Shown piece by piece: positions 18,911 through 26,312 of a DNA stretch of 64,000 nucleotides; within the stretch, counting starts at the first letter, position 1; each line of letters starts with the position of its first letter. The stretch comes from CAVQSS01 sp963746605 (GTDB taxonomy: Bacteria > Desulfobacterota > RBG-13-43-22): assembly GCA_963746605.1 (NCBI GenBank), contig CAVVCH010000006.1, forward strand, positions 1 through 64,000, in the 5' to 3' direction. The position numbers and the translations under genes were made by a program. The notes beneath the pieces are model-generated. The model did no database searches, had not been told where the DNA came from, and worked only from the letters and a program-made list of their open reading frames with translations.

Positions 18911-19924
18911 GTGGCCCACGCCTCTGTTCGCCGGGAACGTCTGGATCGTGGAATCAAGGTCCGCACCAGCGGCATTTATGCCATTACCGGCTGGAAGGAG
19001 ATCACCTACCTGGTCATCCCCCGGTTGGTGCTGATCGTGGGGCTCCTGCTCCTGCCCCTGGTCGTCACCAACCCCTATTGGCAGCGGGTAATCTCCATTG
19101 TCGCTATTTACGCCCTGCTGGCCCTCAGTTTCGATTTTCTGACCCATTTCGTCGGCCTGGTTTCTTTGGGTGGGGCTTTTTTTGTCGGCGTGGGCGGTTA
19201 TCTGGCAGCCCTCTTGAATACCCAGTTCGGTCTCTCCCCGCTCTTTTCCATCCCCCTGGCCACCATCGGCGGGGCCGTTTTCTGCACCCTGCTGATCATA
19301 CCCTGCCTGCCGCTCCGAGGGGTTTACTTCTCCATCGTAACGCTGATGTATCCCCTGTTGGCGGCCCGCATCATCGAGGCCTTGAATATCTTCGGTGGCA
19401 CGGACGGGATCCTGGGCGTCGCCGGTTTTCCCAACCGCTGGGTGGAACAATATTCTCTGATTGTGATTATCCTGCTGGCCCTATTCGGGTTGCGCCGCTT
19501 CGTCAACATGGATATCGGCTTGGTCTTCCGGGCCGTCAAGGACAACGACCAGGCGGTCAAGGCCTCCGGTCTGAGCATCACTTTCTATAAGACCATGGCG
19601 GTCTTCATCTCCTCGGGGTTGGCCTGCCTGGCCGGGGCCTATCTGGTCCATATCTACATGTGGGCCGGCATCTCCACCCTGGCCCTGGACTTCTCCATCA
19701 TCCCCATCGCCGCGACCGTCATCGGGGGCGGCGGGACTCTGGTCGGGCCGGTCCTCGGGGCCCTGATCCTGGTCCCCATCTCCGAACTGCTGCGGGCCTT
19801 CGGCACCTTGCGCATCGTCTTCTATTCTCTGATCCTGATGGCCTTTATCGTCTTTCGCAGCGAAGGGATCATGGTCTACGGCCAACGCAAATACCATCAG
19901 TTTGAAAAATGGATCAAGGTATGA
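18911..19924 (+). CDS. Branched-chain amino-acid ABC transporter permease, LivM type (operon 1)
   Basis: Second membrane subunit, 337 residues with around nine helices after a 35-residue basic N-terminal region. Characteristic sequences are GLVSLGGAFFVGVGGYLAA, LPLRGVYFSIVTLMYPLLA, GGTDGILGV and the ATPase-contact loop GLVFRAVKDNDQAVKASGL. It starts at GTG 18911, two bases after the LivH stop, and its stop overlaps the next ATG (ATGA), so translation of the two is coupled. It pairs with the LivH subunit to form the channel. Confidence 0.87.
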   Translation: MAHASVRRERLDRGIKVRTSGIYAITGWKEITYLVIPRLVLIVGLLLLPLVVTNPYWQRVISIVAIYALLALSFDFLTHFVGLVSLGGAFFVGVGGYLAALLNTQFGLSPLFSIPLATIGGAVFCTLLIIPCLPLRGVYFSIVTLMYPLLAARIIEALNIFGGTDGILGVAGFPNRWVEQYSLIVIILLALFGLRRFVNMDIGLVFRAVKDNDQAVKASGLSITFYKTMAVFISSGLACLAGAYLVHIYMWAGISTLALDFSIIPIAATVIGGGGTLVGPVLGALILVPISELLRAFGTLRIVFYSLILMAFIVFRSEGIMVYGQRKYHQFEKWIKV

Positions 19925-20700
19925 GTGTGGAACCCTTGCTGGAAGTCCGAGATATCAGTAAAGCCTTCGGGGGCATTCAGGCCCTGTCCGGGGTCAGCTT
20001 CCAGGTCTTTCCCGGGGACATCTTCGGTATCATCGGACCGAACGGTTCGGGCAAGACCACCCTGGTGAACAGCATCACCGGATTTGTCCGGGTCAACTCC
20101 GGCCACGTTCTTTTCAAGGGACGGGATATTACCAACCGCCCGCCCCATAAAATCGCCGACCTGGGGGTTACCCGGACCTTTCAGATCATGCGACCCTATT
20201 ACAGCCTGCCCGCCTATAAGAATTTGATCATTCCCTTGTTCTCTCCCCGGGCCCGGCGCACCGGCGGCTGGCGGGGGGGAGGTAAACTGGGGGACCGCGA
20301 CACGGTGGGGATCGATATCCTGGAGGAGATCGGTTTCGAGCGTGATTCCCAAGTCCCCTATAAAATGGCCTCGACCCTGCCGACCGGATATTTAAAAAGG
20401 CTGGAATTGGCCCGCTGCCTAGCCTTGCGACCGGAATTGATCCTCTGCGATGAGGTCTTTTCCGGACTGAGCATGAGCGAGATCGCCAGTATGATCCCCC
20501 TGCTGGAACGACTGCAAATGGAGGGGATCACCCTGATCATGATAGAACACCGTTTAAAGGAGCTCTTTCGGGTGGCCAACCGGGTCATGGTTTTGAATTT
20601 CGGCCAGAAATTATCCGAAGGCCTGCCGGAGGTGGTGATGGCCGATGAGAAAGTGAAGGAGGCCTATCTCGGTTCGGAGGATCTGTCCGATTATGTTTGA
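19921..20700 (+). CDS. Branched-chain amino-acid ABC transporter ATPase, LivG type (operon 1)
   Basis: Cytoplasmic ATP-binding subunit that powers import. Walker A is GPNGSGKTTLVNSI, the Walker B region is LILCDEVFSGLS, and the switch histidine lies in LIMIEHRLKELF. The signature loop is unusual: TLPTGYLKRLELARCLAL rather than the usual LS-G-Q/G form, with TGYLKR in the signature position. ATG 19921 was chosen because it overlaps the preceding stop by 4 bases; another ATG lies at 19909. About 259 residues. Confidence 0.87.
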   Translation: MSVEPLLEVRDISKAFGGIQALSGVSFQVFPGDIFGIIGPNGSGKTTLVNSITGFVRVNSGHVLFKGRDITNRPPHKIADLGVTRTFQIMRPYYSLPAYKNLIIPLFSPRARRTGGWRGGGKLGDRDTVGIDILEEIGFERDSQVPYKMASTLPTGYLKRLELARCLALRPELILCDEVFSGLSMSEIASMIPLLERLQMEGITLIMIEHRLKELFRVANRVMVLNFGQKLSEGLPEVVMADEKVKEAYLGSEDLSDYV

Positions 20701-21439
20701 AGCCCGGGAGTTGATGGTTTTTTATGAAAATATGCTGGCCCTGAACAACGTGGGCTTGAAGTGCGGTCCGGATCAGATCGTCGGCCTTTTCGGCGCCAAC
20801 AGCGCCGGGAAATCGACGCTGATGTACGTAATCTCCGGCATCATTCTGGATATTAAACGAAAAGAGGAGATGGCCGGAGGCGAGCGGATCACGGTCTTAG
20901 GACAGGTGACCTTCCAGGGGCGGGACCTGATGGATCTTAAACCCAGCCGGCGGGCCCGGGAGGGGATCATCCTCTGCCCGGAACGGCGCCGGATCTTTCC
21001 GGAAAGCACGGTTCTGGAGAACTTAGCCATCGGCGGTTACCTGGCTTCCACCCGGCAAAAAAAGGAAACCCTGGATTACGTTTTTAAGATTTTCCCGGCC
21101 TTGGTGCCGTTGAAGAACCGGGAAGGCGGCTTTTTAAGCGGCGGCGAGCAGCAGATGCTGGCCATCGGTCGTGCGCTCATGGCGCAACCCAAAATTCTTT
21201 TGCTGGATGAACCGCTCATGGGCTTGAGTCCGCTGGTCCAGGCCATGCTGGTTCGGTCGATCCGGGAGATTCGAAACGAAAGGGGAATCGCCATTATAGT
21301 CGCCGAACAGTATGCCCGCCCGCTTTTGCCCATTATCGATTATGCCTATATTCTGGAAAACGGGGCGGCCGTGATGGAAGGCTCCCGCCAGGAACTAATG
21401 GACAATCCCGACGTGCGCTCCGCCTATTTCGGGGTTTAA
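20693..21439 (+). CDS. Branched-chain amino-acid ABC transporter ATPase, LivF type (operon 1)
   Basis: Second ATP-binding subunit, 248 residues. Walker A is GANSAGKSTLMYVISG, signature FLSGGEQQMLAIGRALM, Walker B ILLLDEPLMGLSP, and VAEQYARPLL carries a glutamine-containing variant of the switch region where many LivF proteins have EQN. Between Walker A and the signature there is an insertion (about residues 50-65, DIKRKEEMAGGERITVLG) that is longer than in the LivF of operon 2. It overlaps the LivG gene by 8 bases, completing the transporter operon. Confidence 0.87.
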   Translation: MFEARELMVFYENMLALNNVGLKCGPDQIVGLFGANSAGKSTLMYVISGIILDIKRKEEMAGGERITVLGQVTFQGRDLMDLKPSRRAREGIILCPERRRIFPESTVLENLAIGGYLASTRQKKETLDYVFKIFPALVPLKNREGGFLSGGEQQMLAIGRALMAQPKILLLDEPLMGLSPLVQAMLVRSIREIRNERGIAIIVAEQYARPLLPIIDYAYILENGAAVMEGSRQELMDNPDVRSAYFGV

Positions 21440-21457
21440 GCCGGTGCGGTTAATAGA

Positions 21458-21557
21458 ATGAACATCGAACATCGAACTCCAACATCGAATGTTCAATGGC
21501 GCTTTGTTTTTCATTCGAGGTTGGGCGTTCGATGTTCGATGTTCGACGTTCATTTAG
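21458..21557. repeat. Dispersed ATCGAACATCGAAC repeat, family C, copy 1 (inverted)
   Basis: ATGAACATCGAACATCGAAC near 21459 is mirrored by GTTCGATGTTCGATGTTCGA near 21525-21550, forming an imperfect inverted repeat. A related block is at 38580-38640. It fills the gap between the LivF gene and the acyl-CoA synthetase. Confidence 0.6.
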
Positions 21558-21575
21558 TTAATAGGGCTGTTTACC

Positions 21576-23234
21576 ATGCATTCCCGATCTTATTTGAATG
21601 AAACGGTCATTGCTCGATTTGAGGCCATGGCCGAAAAATATCCCCGGAACACGGCCGTGGTTTTTCTGGGGGAGAAGTTCTCCTATCGGGAACTGAACCT
21701 GTTGGCCCGACGCTTTGCCGCCGGATTATCCCACCTGGGCGTTAAACCGGGAGATCGGGTGGCCATTTATATTTCCAATTGCATCCAATGGGTGGTGGCC
21801 TTTTTGGGGATTCAGAAAATCGGGGCGGTGGTCATGCCGATTTCCCCCATCTACACCTCTCATGAGATCGAATATATGATCAAGGATGCCGGGGCCGAGA
21901 CGATCATCTGCCATGACACCAATTTCGGCTACGTGAAGGAAATCCTGGCCCGCACGCCTTTAAAACGGGTGATCGTCACCAATCTGGCGGAACTCCTGCC
22001 GTTCTGGAAGCGGGCCATCGGCACCCTGTTCGACAAGATCCCCGGAGGCAAGGTCGAAGGGGGGCAGGGGATTTTCTCATTCCGGGATTTGCTGAAAATA
22101 TCCTCCGACCCACCTCCCGTAAAAATCGATCCTGCTCATGATCTGGCGTACATTTTATATACGGGTGGAACCACCGGTTTTCCCAAGGGTGTCCCGGGAA
22201 ACCATCAGGGGATGACTTCCTACATCCAGGATATCATGGAGGATGTAATCCAAGGTTATGTGCGGGAAGGCGCGGATACTTATATCGCCGTCAACCCTCT
22301 CTTTCATATCATGGCTTTGGGCTTTTTTATGGCCGTGGGCCTGAATCAGGGCAATACCACCATCCTGATGCCCGTTCCCCAAGTGGACGCCATCCTGGAA
22401 GACATCCGACGGTTCCAGGTTCGTTGGTTTTTAGGGGTACCCACCCTCTATCGGATGATCCTGGAAAACGACCGTCTGGGACGTTACGACCTAAGGAGTT
22501 TAAAATACTGCTTTTGCGGCGGCGATATGCTGCCCGTGGAAGTCTCTCATCGCTGGAAGGAAACCGTCGGACAGTCCATTTACCAGGTTTATGGTTCCAC
22601 CGAGGTCGGGCATATCACCTACAGCCGTCTGGACCGCGAACCGGATCCCCAATCCATCGGGACCCCCCTCCAGTCCAGGCAGTGTCTGGTAGTGGACCCG
22701 GAAACCCTGGCGCCGGTCCCAACCGGGGAGGTGGGCGAATTGCTGGTCACTTCCGAGTTTACCCTGAAGCAATACTGGAATAAACCGGAGGAGACCGCCA
22801 AGGCCTACATTCCCCTTAACGGGCAGCCGTATTACCGGATGGGGGATTTTGTCCGCCGGACCGAACAGGGCGATCTGGTTTATGTGGAACGACTGGCGGA
22901 CATCATCAAATTTAAAGGCTATCGGGTTTCCGCTTCGGAGATCGAGGCCGTCTTGCAGGATCATCCCACGGTCATCGGCGCCTGTGCGGTAGGGATCCCC
23001 GACCCCAAGGTAGGGGAACGCATCAAGGCCATCGTGGTCCTGAAAAGCGACGCCAAAGGCGTGGGCGGAACCGAGTTGATCAAATGGTGCCGGGAACGGC
23101 TGGCGGCCTACAAGATTCCCCAGTACATTGAGTTCCGGGATATGCTCCCCAAATCCAAGGTGGGCAAACTCCTGCGCCGTGAAATTCGAGATGAGGAGAA
23201 GCGCCGATTGGAAAAGGGGAAGACCAAAACCTAA
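21576..23234 (+). CDS. AMP-dependent acyl-CoA synthetase/ligase
   Basis: Activates a carboxylic acid to its CoA thioester through an acyl-AMP intermediate. The 552-residue protein has the P-loop-like AYILYTGGTTGFPKGVPG, the adenylate motif QVYGSTEVGHITYS, YYRMGDFVRR with the ribose-binding aspartate, the hinge region ERLADIIKFKGYRVSASEIE, and the catalytic lysine in LPKSKVGKLLRRE. All core motifs are intact. It follows Liv operon 1 on the same strand after 136 bp, suggesting that the imported compound, or a product of it, is a carboxylate activated here; this is inference. Substrate chain length or aromaticity cannot be told. Confidence 0.88.
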   Translation: MHSRSYLNETVIARFEAMAEKYPRNTAVVFLGEKFSYRELNLLARRFAAGLSHLGVKPGDRVAIYISNCIQWVVAFLGIQKIGAVVMPISPIYTSHEIEYMIKDAGAETIICHDTNFGYVKEILARTPLKRVIVTNLAELLPFWKRAIGTLFDKIPGGKVEGGQGIFSFRDLLKISSDPPPVKIDPAHDLAYILYTGGTTGFPKGVPGNHQGMTSYIQDIMEDVIQGYVREGADTYIAVNPLFHIMALGFFMAVGLNQGNTTILMPVPQVDAILEDIRRFQVRWFLGVPTLYRMILENDRLGRYDLRSLKYCFCGGDMLPVEVSHRWKETVGQSIYQVYGSTEVGHITYSRLDREPDPQSIGTPLQSRQCLVVDPETLAPVPTGEVGELLVTSEFTLKQYWNKPEETAKAYIPLNGQPYYRMGDFVRRTEQGDLVYVERLADIIKFKGYRVSASEIEAVLQDHPTVIGACAVGIPDPKVGERIKAIVVLKSDAKGVGGTELIKWCRERLAAYKIPQYIEFRDMLPKSKVGKLLRREIRDEEKRRLEKGKTKT

Positions 23235-23249
23235 CCATATCCTAAAGGT

Positions 23250-23311
23250 GGAGTAATCGAGCACTGGACGCAATGGTTTTTTGGACCATCACTCCAGTGC
23301 TCCATTACTCC
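23250..23311. terminator. Strong hairpin after the acyl-CoA synthetase
   Basis: Arms 23250-23268 (GGAGTAATCGAGCACTGGA) and 23293-23311 pair with a single mismatch; an inner ATGGT/ACCAT pair lies in the loop. It begins 15 bp after the operon's last stop and could end transcription. The absence of a U-tract and its composition also fit a dispersed repeat. Confidence 0.4.
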
Positions 23312-23365
23312 ATCGCTCCATCAGAACTGCCTTTGTGAGCACCTAACCAAATCGGAGGGAAACCG

Positions 23366-23473
23366 ATGGGAACCTGCCTGAAAAAGGGGCTGATCCTGGG
23401 GTTGCTGGGGGTTGCTTTTTGGAGCCTGACTTCTTTTGGACCATCGCCGGAATTGAGGACCGGCTCGGGGTGA
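23366..23473 (+). CDS. Possible 35-residue membrane peptide
   Basis: ATG 23366 is preceded at good spacing by GGAGGG. The peptide begins MGTCLKK and then has one hydrophobic helix (GLILGLLGVAFWSLTSF). The next gene starts 29 bp later in a different frame with readable codons upstream of its ATG, so this could also be the N-terminus of one frameshifted protein. Not a recognised family. Confidence 0.3.
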   Translation: MGTCLKKGLILGLLGVAFWSLTSFGPSPELRTGSG

Positions 23474-23501
23474 AAGTTCGGAGGGAATCGCCGTAGCCCT
23501 G

Positions 23502-23891
23502 ATGATAAAGGTTTTTGAGGTTTCCAGCGTCTGGGGACAGGGGGTTTCGGCGTCGCCGCCGGTCTACCAGGGGAGGCTGGTGATTAATTATCCCCTCTTG
23601 AATTCCATCCTCCTGGTCCTGTTGCTGATAGCGGTTTTGGGGGCCGTCCGGATCCTGCAACGGCTTTTTACGACCAAAATGAGGACCTTCGAAAACCGGA
23701 TTGCTTATCTGGAATATACGGTGAAGGATCTTTATGCCAGGCAGAAAGAGGACATGGACGGCCTGCTGCGCCAAATCCATAACCTCCCGGGAAAAGCCAA
23801 AACCACCGAATCCAAAAAAGACCTGGAGAAAGATACCACCGTGGGAAAAATTCCGATCCCGCGCGATCCTAACCCTTCCGTGGAGCAATAG
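23502..23891 (+). CDS. Small membrane protein with coiled coil, unknown function
   Basis: A 129-residue protein, not recognised. One strong transmembrane segment (LLNSILLVLLLIAVLGAVRI, about residues 33-52) is followed by a charged region likely to form a coiled coil (RTFENRIAYLEYTVKDLYAR) and a Lys/Thr/Pro-rich tail. The short segment before the helix would be exported and the coiled coil cytoplasmic or the reverse. The open frame extends upstream of the ATG to 23457. Its 3' end overlaps the convergent PAP2 gene by 23 bp. Confidence 0.5.
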   Translation: MIKVFEVSSVWGQGVSASPPVYQGRLVINYPLLNSILLVLLLIAVLGAVRILQRLFTTKMRTFENRIAYLEYTVKDLYARQKEDMDGLLRQIHNLPGKAKTTESKKDLEKDTTVGKIPIPRDPNPSVEQ

Positions 23892-24466
23892 GGCGCCCGG
23901 TTTCGTCCGCTGAAGGCTTCCCGGCTTGCCACCATTGCAGGATCTGGTAACGCAATACGAGCATCCCCCCGGCCCCGATCGCACCCAGAACCGCCCCGCC
24001 GACCACATCCAGAGGAAAATGTTCCCCCACGTAGACCCGGGAGTACCCCACCAGCAGGGCGATAAAAATCAAGCCGAAGGCCCAGCGGCGGTAAATATAG
24101 GATAGAAAAAAAACCCCACCGAAGACATTGGCGGCATGGTTGGAGGGAAAGGAAAAAGAACGGGGACAGGGCCAGAATATCCGGACGTCGGACAAGGCGT
24201 TGCAGGGCCGCAACCGGGCGAAGAGGTGTTTGAAAAAAAAACTGTTGCTGGTATCCAGGAGACCCACCAGCAGGACTAAGAGGACCAGGGTGATCCGGGT
24301 CTGCTTCCCTCCCCAGTACGAACCAGATCAGCCAGGCGCCCAAAAACCAAAATTTCCAGTGATCAAATTCGGTGATATAGGGCATCACCCGATCAAAGAA
24401 GGCATTTTGATGCCCCTGGTTGATCCAATAGAAAAAGGTGACGTCCCAATTCAACAACGAAGCCAT
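23869..24466 (-). CDS. PAP2-family phosphatase with one frameshift
   Basis: Membrane phosphatase of the type 2 phosphatidic-acid phosphatase family, acting on lipid phosphates such as undecaprenyl pyrophosphate or phosphatidylglycerophosphate. The N-terminus (MASLLNWDVTFFYWINQG, helix HWKFWFLGAWLIWFVLG) is in one frame. From about 24310 the conserved sequence continues in another: the three catalytic motifs KHLFARLRP, PSNHAAN (usually PSGH) and SRVYVGEHFPLDVVGG. The break lies in a G-rich run where one base appears missing. Joined length is about 199 residues. Substrate not determinable. Confidence 0.75.
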
Positions 24467-24566
24467 CGCGAGGGGATCAGCAAGCGGGGTGTTTTGAAAA
24501 ATGAACGCCGAACATTTTTTTCCGTGACCCTTCCAAAGTCCATCCAGCGCAAAAATATTTTAGCGT

Positions 24567-25037
24567 TTAGCCGAGGATATCCAAAATTTCCAGTTGCCGC
24601 ACGCCCCCGGGGGTCTTGACCTGGATTTCGTCACCGGGTTCCTTACCGATCAGGGCCCGGCCCATGGGGGAGATGACCGAAATTTCTCCCTGGTCGGCAT
24701 TGGATTCATCCGGACCGACCAGGCGCAATTTCATTTCTTCCCCGGTATTCAGGTCATTGATATGGACGGTACAGCCGAAGATCACCCGGTCGCTCGGCAG
24801 GTTGGAACAATCGATAACTTCGGAAGTGGCAATCTTAGAATGCAGTTCGGCGATGCGCCCTTCAATAAATCCCTGCCGTTCTTTAGCGGCATGGTATTCG
24901 GCATTTTCCGAGATGTCTCCGTGGGCACGGGCCTCGGCAATCGCTTTGATCACCGACGGACGTCCTTCGGTTTCCAGTCGGCGCAATTCCTCCCGCAGGC
25001 GTTCAAGGCCCTCCTTGGTAATGGGCGTACGGTCCAT
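24567..25037 (-). CDS. greA: Transcription elongation factor GreA
   Basis: Rescues backtracked RNA polymerase by stimulating transcript cleavage. The 156-residue protein has the N-terminal coiled coil with the acidic tip (HGDISENAEYHAAKERQ) and the C-terminal FKBP-like domain (YNDLNTGEE-like INDLNTGEEMKLRLVG; SPMGRALIGKEPGDEIQV). ATG 25037 (MDRTPITKEG) is preceded by AAAGGGAG. A TTG 18 bases upstream is in frame but unlikely. It lies 75 bp after larC on the same strand with a hairpin between. Confidence 0.95.
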   Translation of the reverse strand: MDRTPITKEGLERLREELRRLETEGRPSVIKAIAEARAHGDISENAEYHAAKERQGFIEGRIAELHSKIATSEVIDCSNLPSDRVIFGCTVHINDLNTGEEMKLRLVGPDESNADQGEISVISPMGRALIGKEPGDEIQVKTPGGVRQLEILDILG

Positions 25038-25062
25038 AAAATAACTCCCTTTCAAAATAAGT

Positions 25063-25090
25063 TCCCCCGGAGAATGGCGCTTCGGGGGGA
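25063..25090 (-). terminator. Possible terminator between larC and greA
   Basis: On the minus strand TCCCCCCGAAG and CTCCGGGGGA pair with one mismatch, followed by ACTTATTTT. This would end the lon-larC transcript upstream of greA. The T-tract is short and interrupted. Confidence 0.35.
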
Positions 25091-25112
25091 TTTAGTATTC
25101 TAACAAAAGCGG

Positions 25113-26312
25113 TTAAGGGGTGCAAGCGGATTTGTGCCGGGCCAGGTAGGAGCGCACGAGCGTTTCCATTTCCTTAAGGGATTTATGTTGCCGGGTCGCC
25201 AGGCTTTTCAGATCCTCATACTCGATAGTAAACTCCGGAGAGGATCGCTTGGCGAGACCGGGGCGCTCAAACCGCTTCAGACCGATGTTTCCCCAGGGTG
25301 TTGCCACACGTTCGGTTTTCCGGGACAGGATTTGCCGTTGCGCCTCATAAAATCGAACACCGAGGGTTGTGGTTTCAGCCAGCAGGATTCCCATCAGAAA
25401 TTCTCGGTCGGTCGGCCGGCAGAGGACCTGGAGCAGGATCCCGGGACGGTTTTTTTTCATCTGACAGGGCAGCAACAGGCAATCCAGTGCCCCGGCCTGA
25501 AAGAGACGTTCGAACAAATAATCATACCATTGCGGGTTCATATCGTCGATGTTGGTTTCCAGGACCGTTACTTTTTCCTGTTCGGCGGACCGAGTTCCTT
25601 CTCCCAACCAGATCCGCAGGGCATTGGGGCGGTCGGAAAGTTCCTGGCGTCCCAAACCGTAGCCCACCTTCGTCAAGGTACAGGCGGGGGGGGGGCCGAA
25701 GTGCCGGACCCAGGTTTTGACGATCGCCGCGCCGGTGGGGGTAACCAGTTCTTTCTCCAGACCGGAGGGGACCAGCGCCGCCCCTTCCAAGAGGGCCAGT
25801 GTAGCCGGGGCCGGTAGAGGCAAGGGGCCGTGTTGGCTCTGAACCCACCCTCGACCCGCGGGCAGCGGCGAGGCCCAGACCGAATTCACTTGAAAATAGT
25901 GGAATCCCAGGGCCGCCCCGACTGCGTCGATGATCGTGTCCAAGGCGCCGATCTCGTGAAAATGAACCTCCTCCACCTCTCGCCCATGAATTCGACCCTC
26001 CACGGTTGCCAGATGGCGCAGGACGTCGAGGGCCGGCTGTTTGATTTCCGCAGGCAGGGAACTTCGGTCAAGCAGCGTTCGCAGGTCTCGATAGGAGCGG
26101 TGCGGGGGGGTCTTTTTTCCCTCCTGTATCGAGACCTGAAAACCGGAAAGCCCGCCCCGTTCCTCACGGTGAATCAGGAGCCGGAAGGGCGGCAAGGCCA
26201 GATCTTTTAAGGTTCGGCGCAGCAGAGGGGCCGGCAATCCCAGGTCCAGCCAGGCCCCCAGCACCATGTCGCCGCTGATGCCGGAAAAACAGTCCAGGTA
26301 GGCGATGCTCAT
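25113..26312 (-). CDS. larC: LarC, nickel-pincer cofactor nickel-insertion enzyme
   Basis: LarC inserts nickel into the pincer-type pyridinium cofactor made by LarB and LarE for lactate racemase-family enzymes. The 399-residue protein begins with the hallmark YLDCFSGISGDMVLGAWLDLG, contains EVHFHEIGALDTIIDAVGA, and ELVTPTGAAIVKT, with TNIDDMNPQWYDYL in the C-terminal domain. No larA, larB or larE lies in the window. The start overlaps the lon stop by 4 bases (ATGA), so its synthesis is coupled to Lon. It is full length without visible damage. Confidence 0.9.
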   Translation of the reverse strand: MSIAYLDCFSGISGDMVLGAWLDLGLPAPLLRRTLKDLALPPFRLLIHREERGGLSGFQVSIQEGKKTPPHRSYRDLRTLLDRSSLPAEIKQPALDVLRHLATVEGRIHGREVEEVHFHEIGALDTIIDAVGAALGFHYFQVNSVWASPLPAGRGWVQSQHGPLPLPAPATLALLEGAALVPSGLEKELVTPTGAAIVKTWVRHFGPPPACTLTKVGYGLGRQELSDRPNALRIWLGEGTRSAEQEKVTVLETNIDDMNPQWYDYLFERLFQAGALDCLLLPCQMKKNRPGILLQVLCRPTDREFLMGILLAETTTLGVRFYEAQRQILSRKTERVATPWGNIGLKRFERPGLAKRSSPEFTIEYEDLKSLATRQHKSLKEMETLVRSYLARHKSACTP

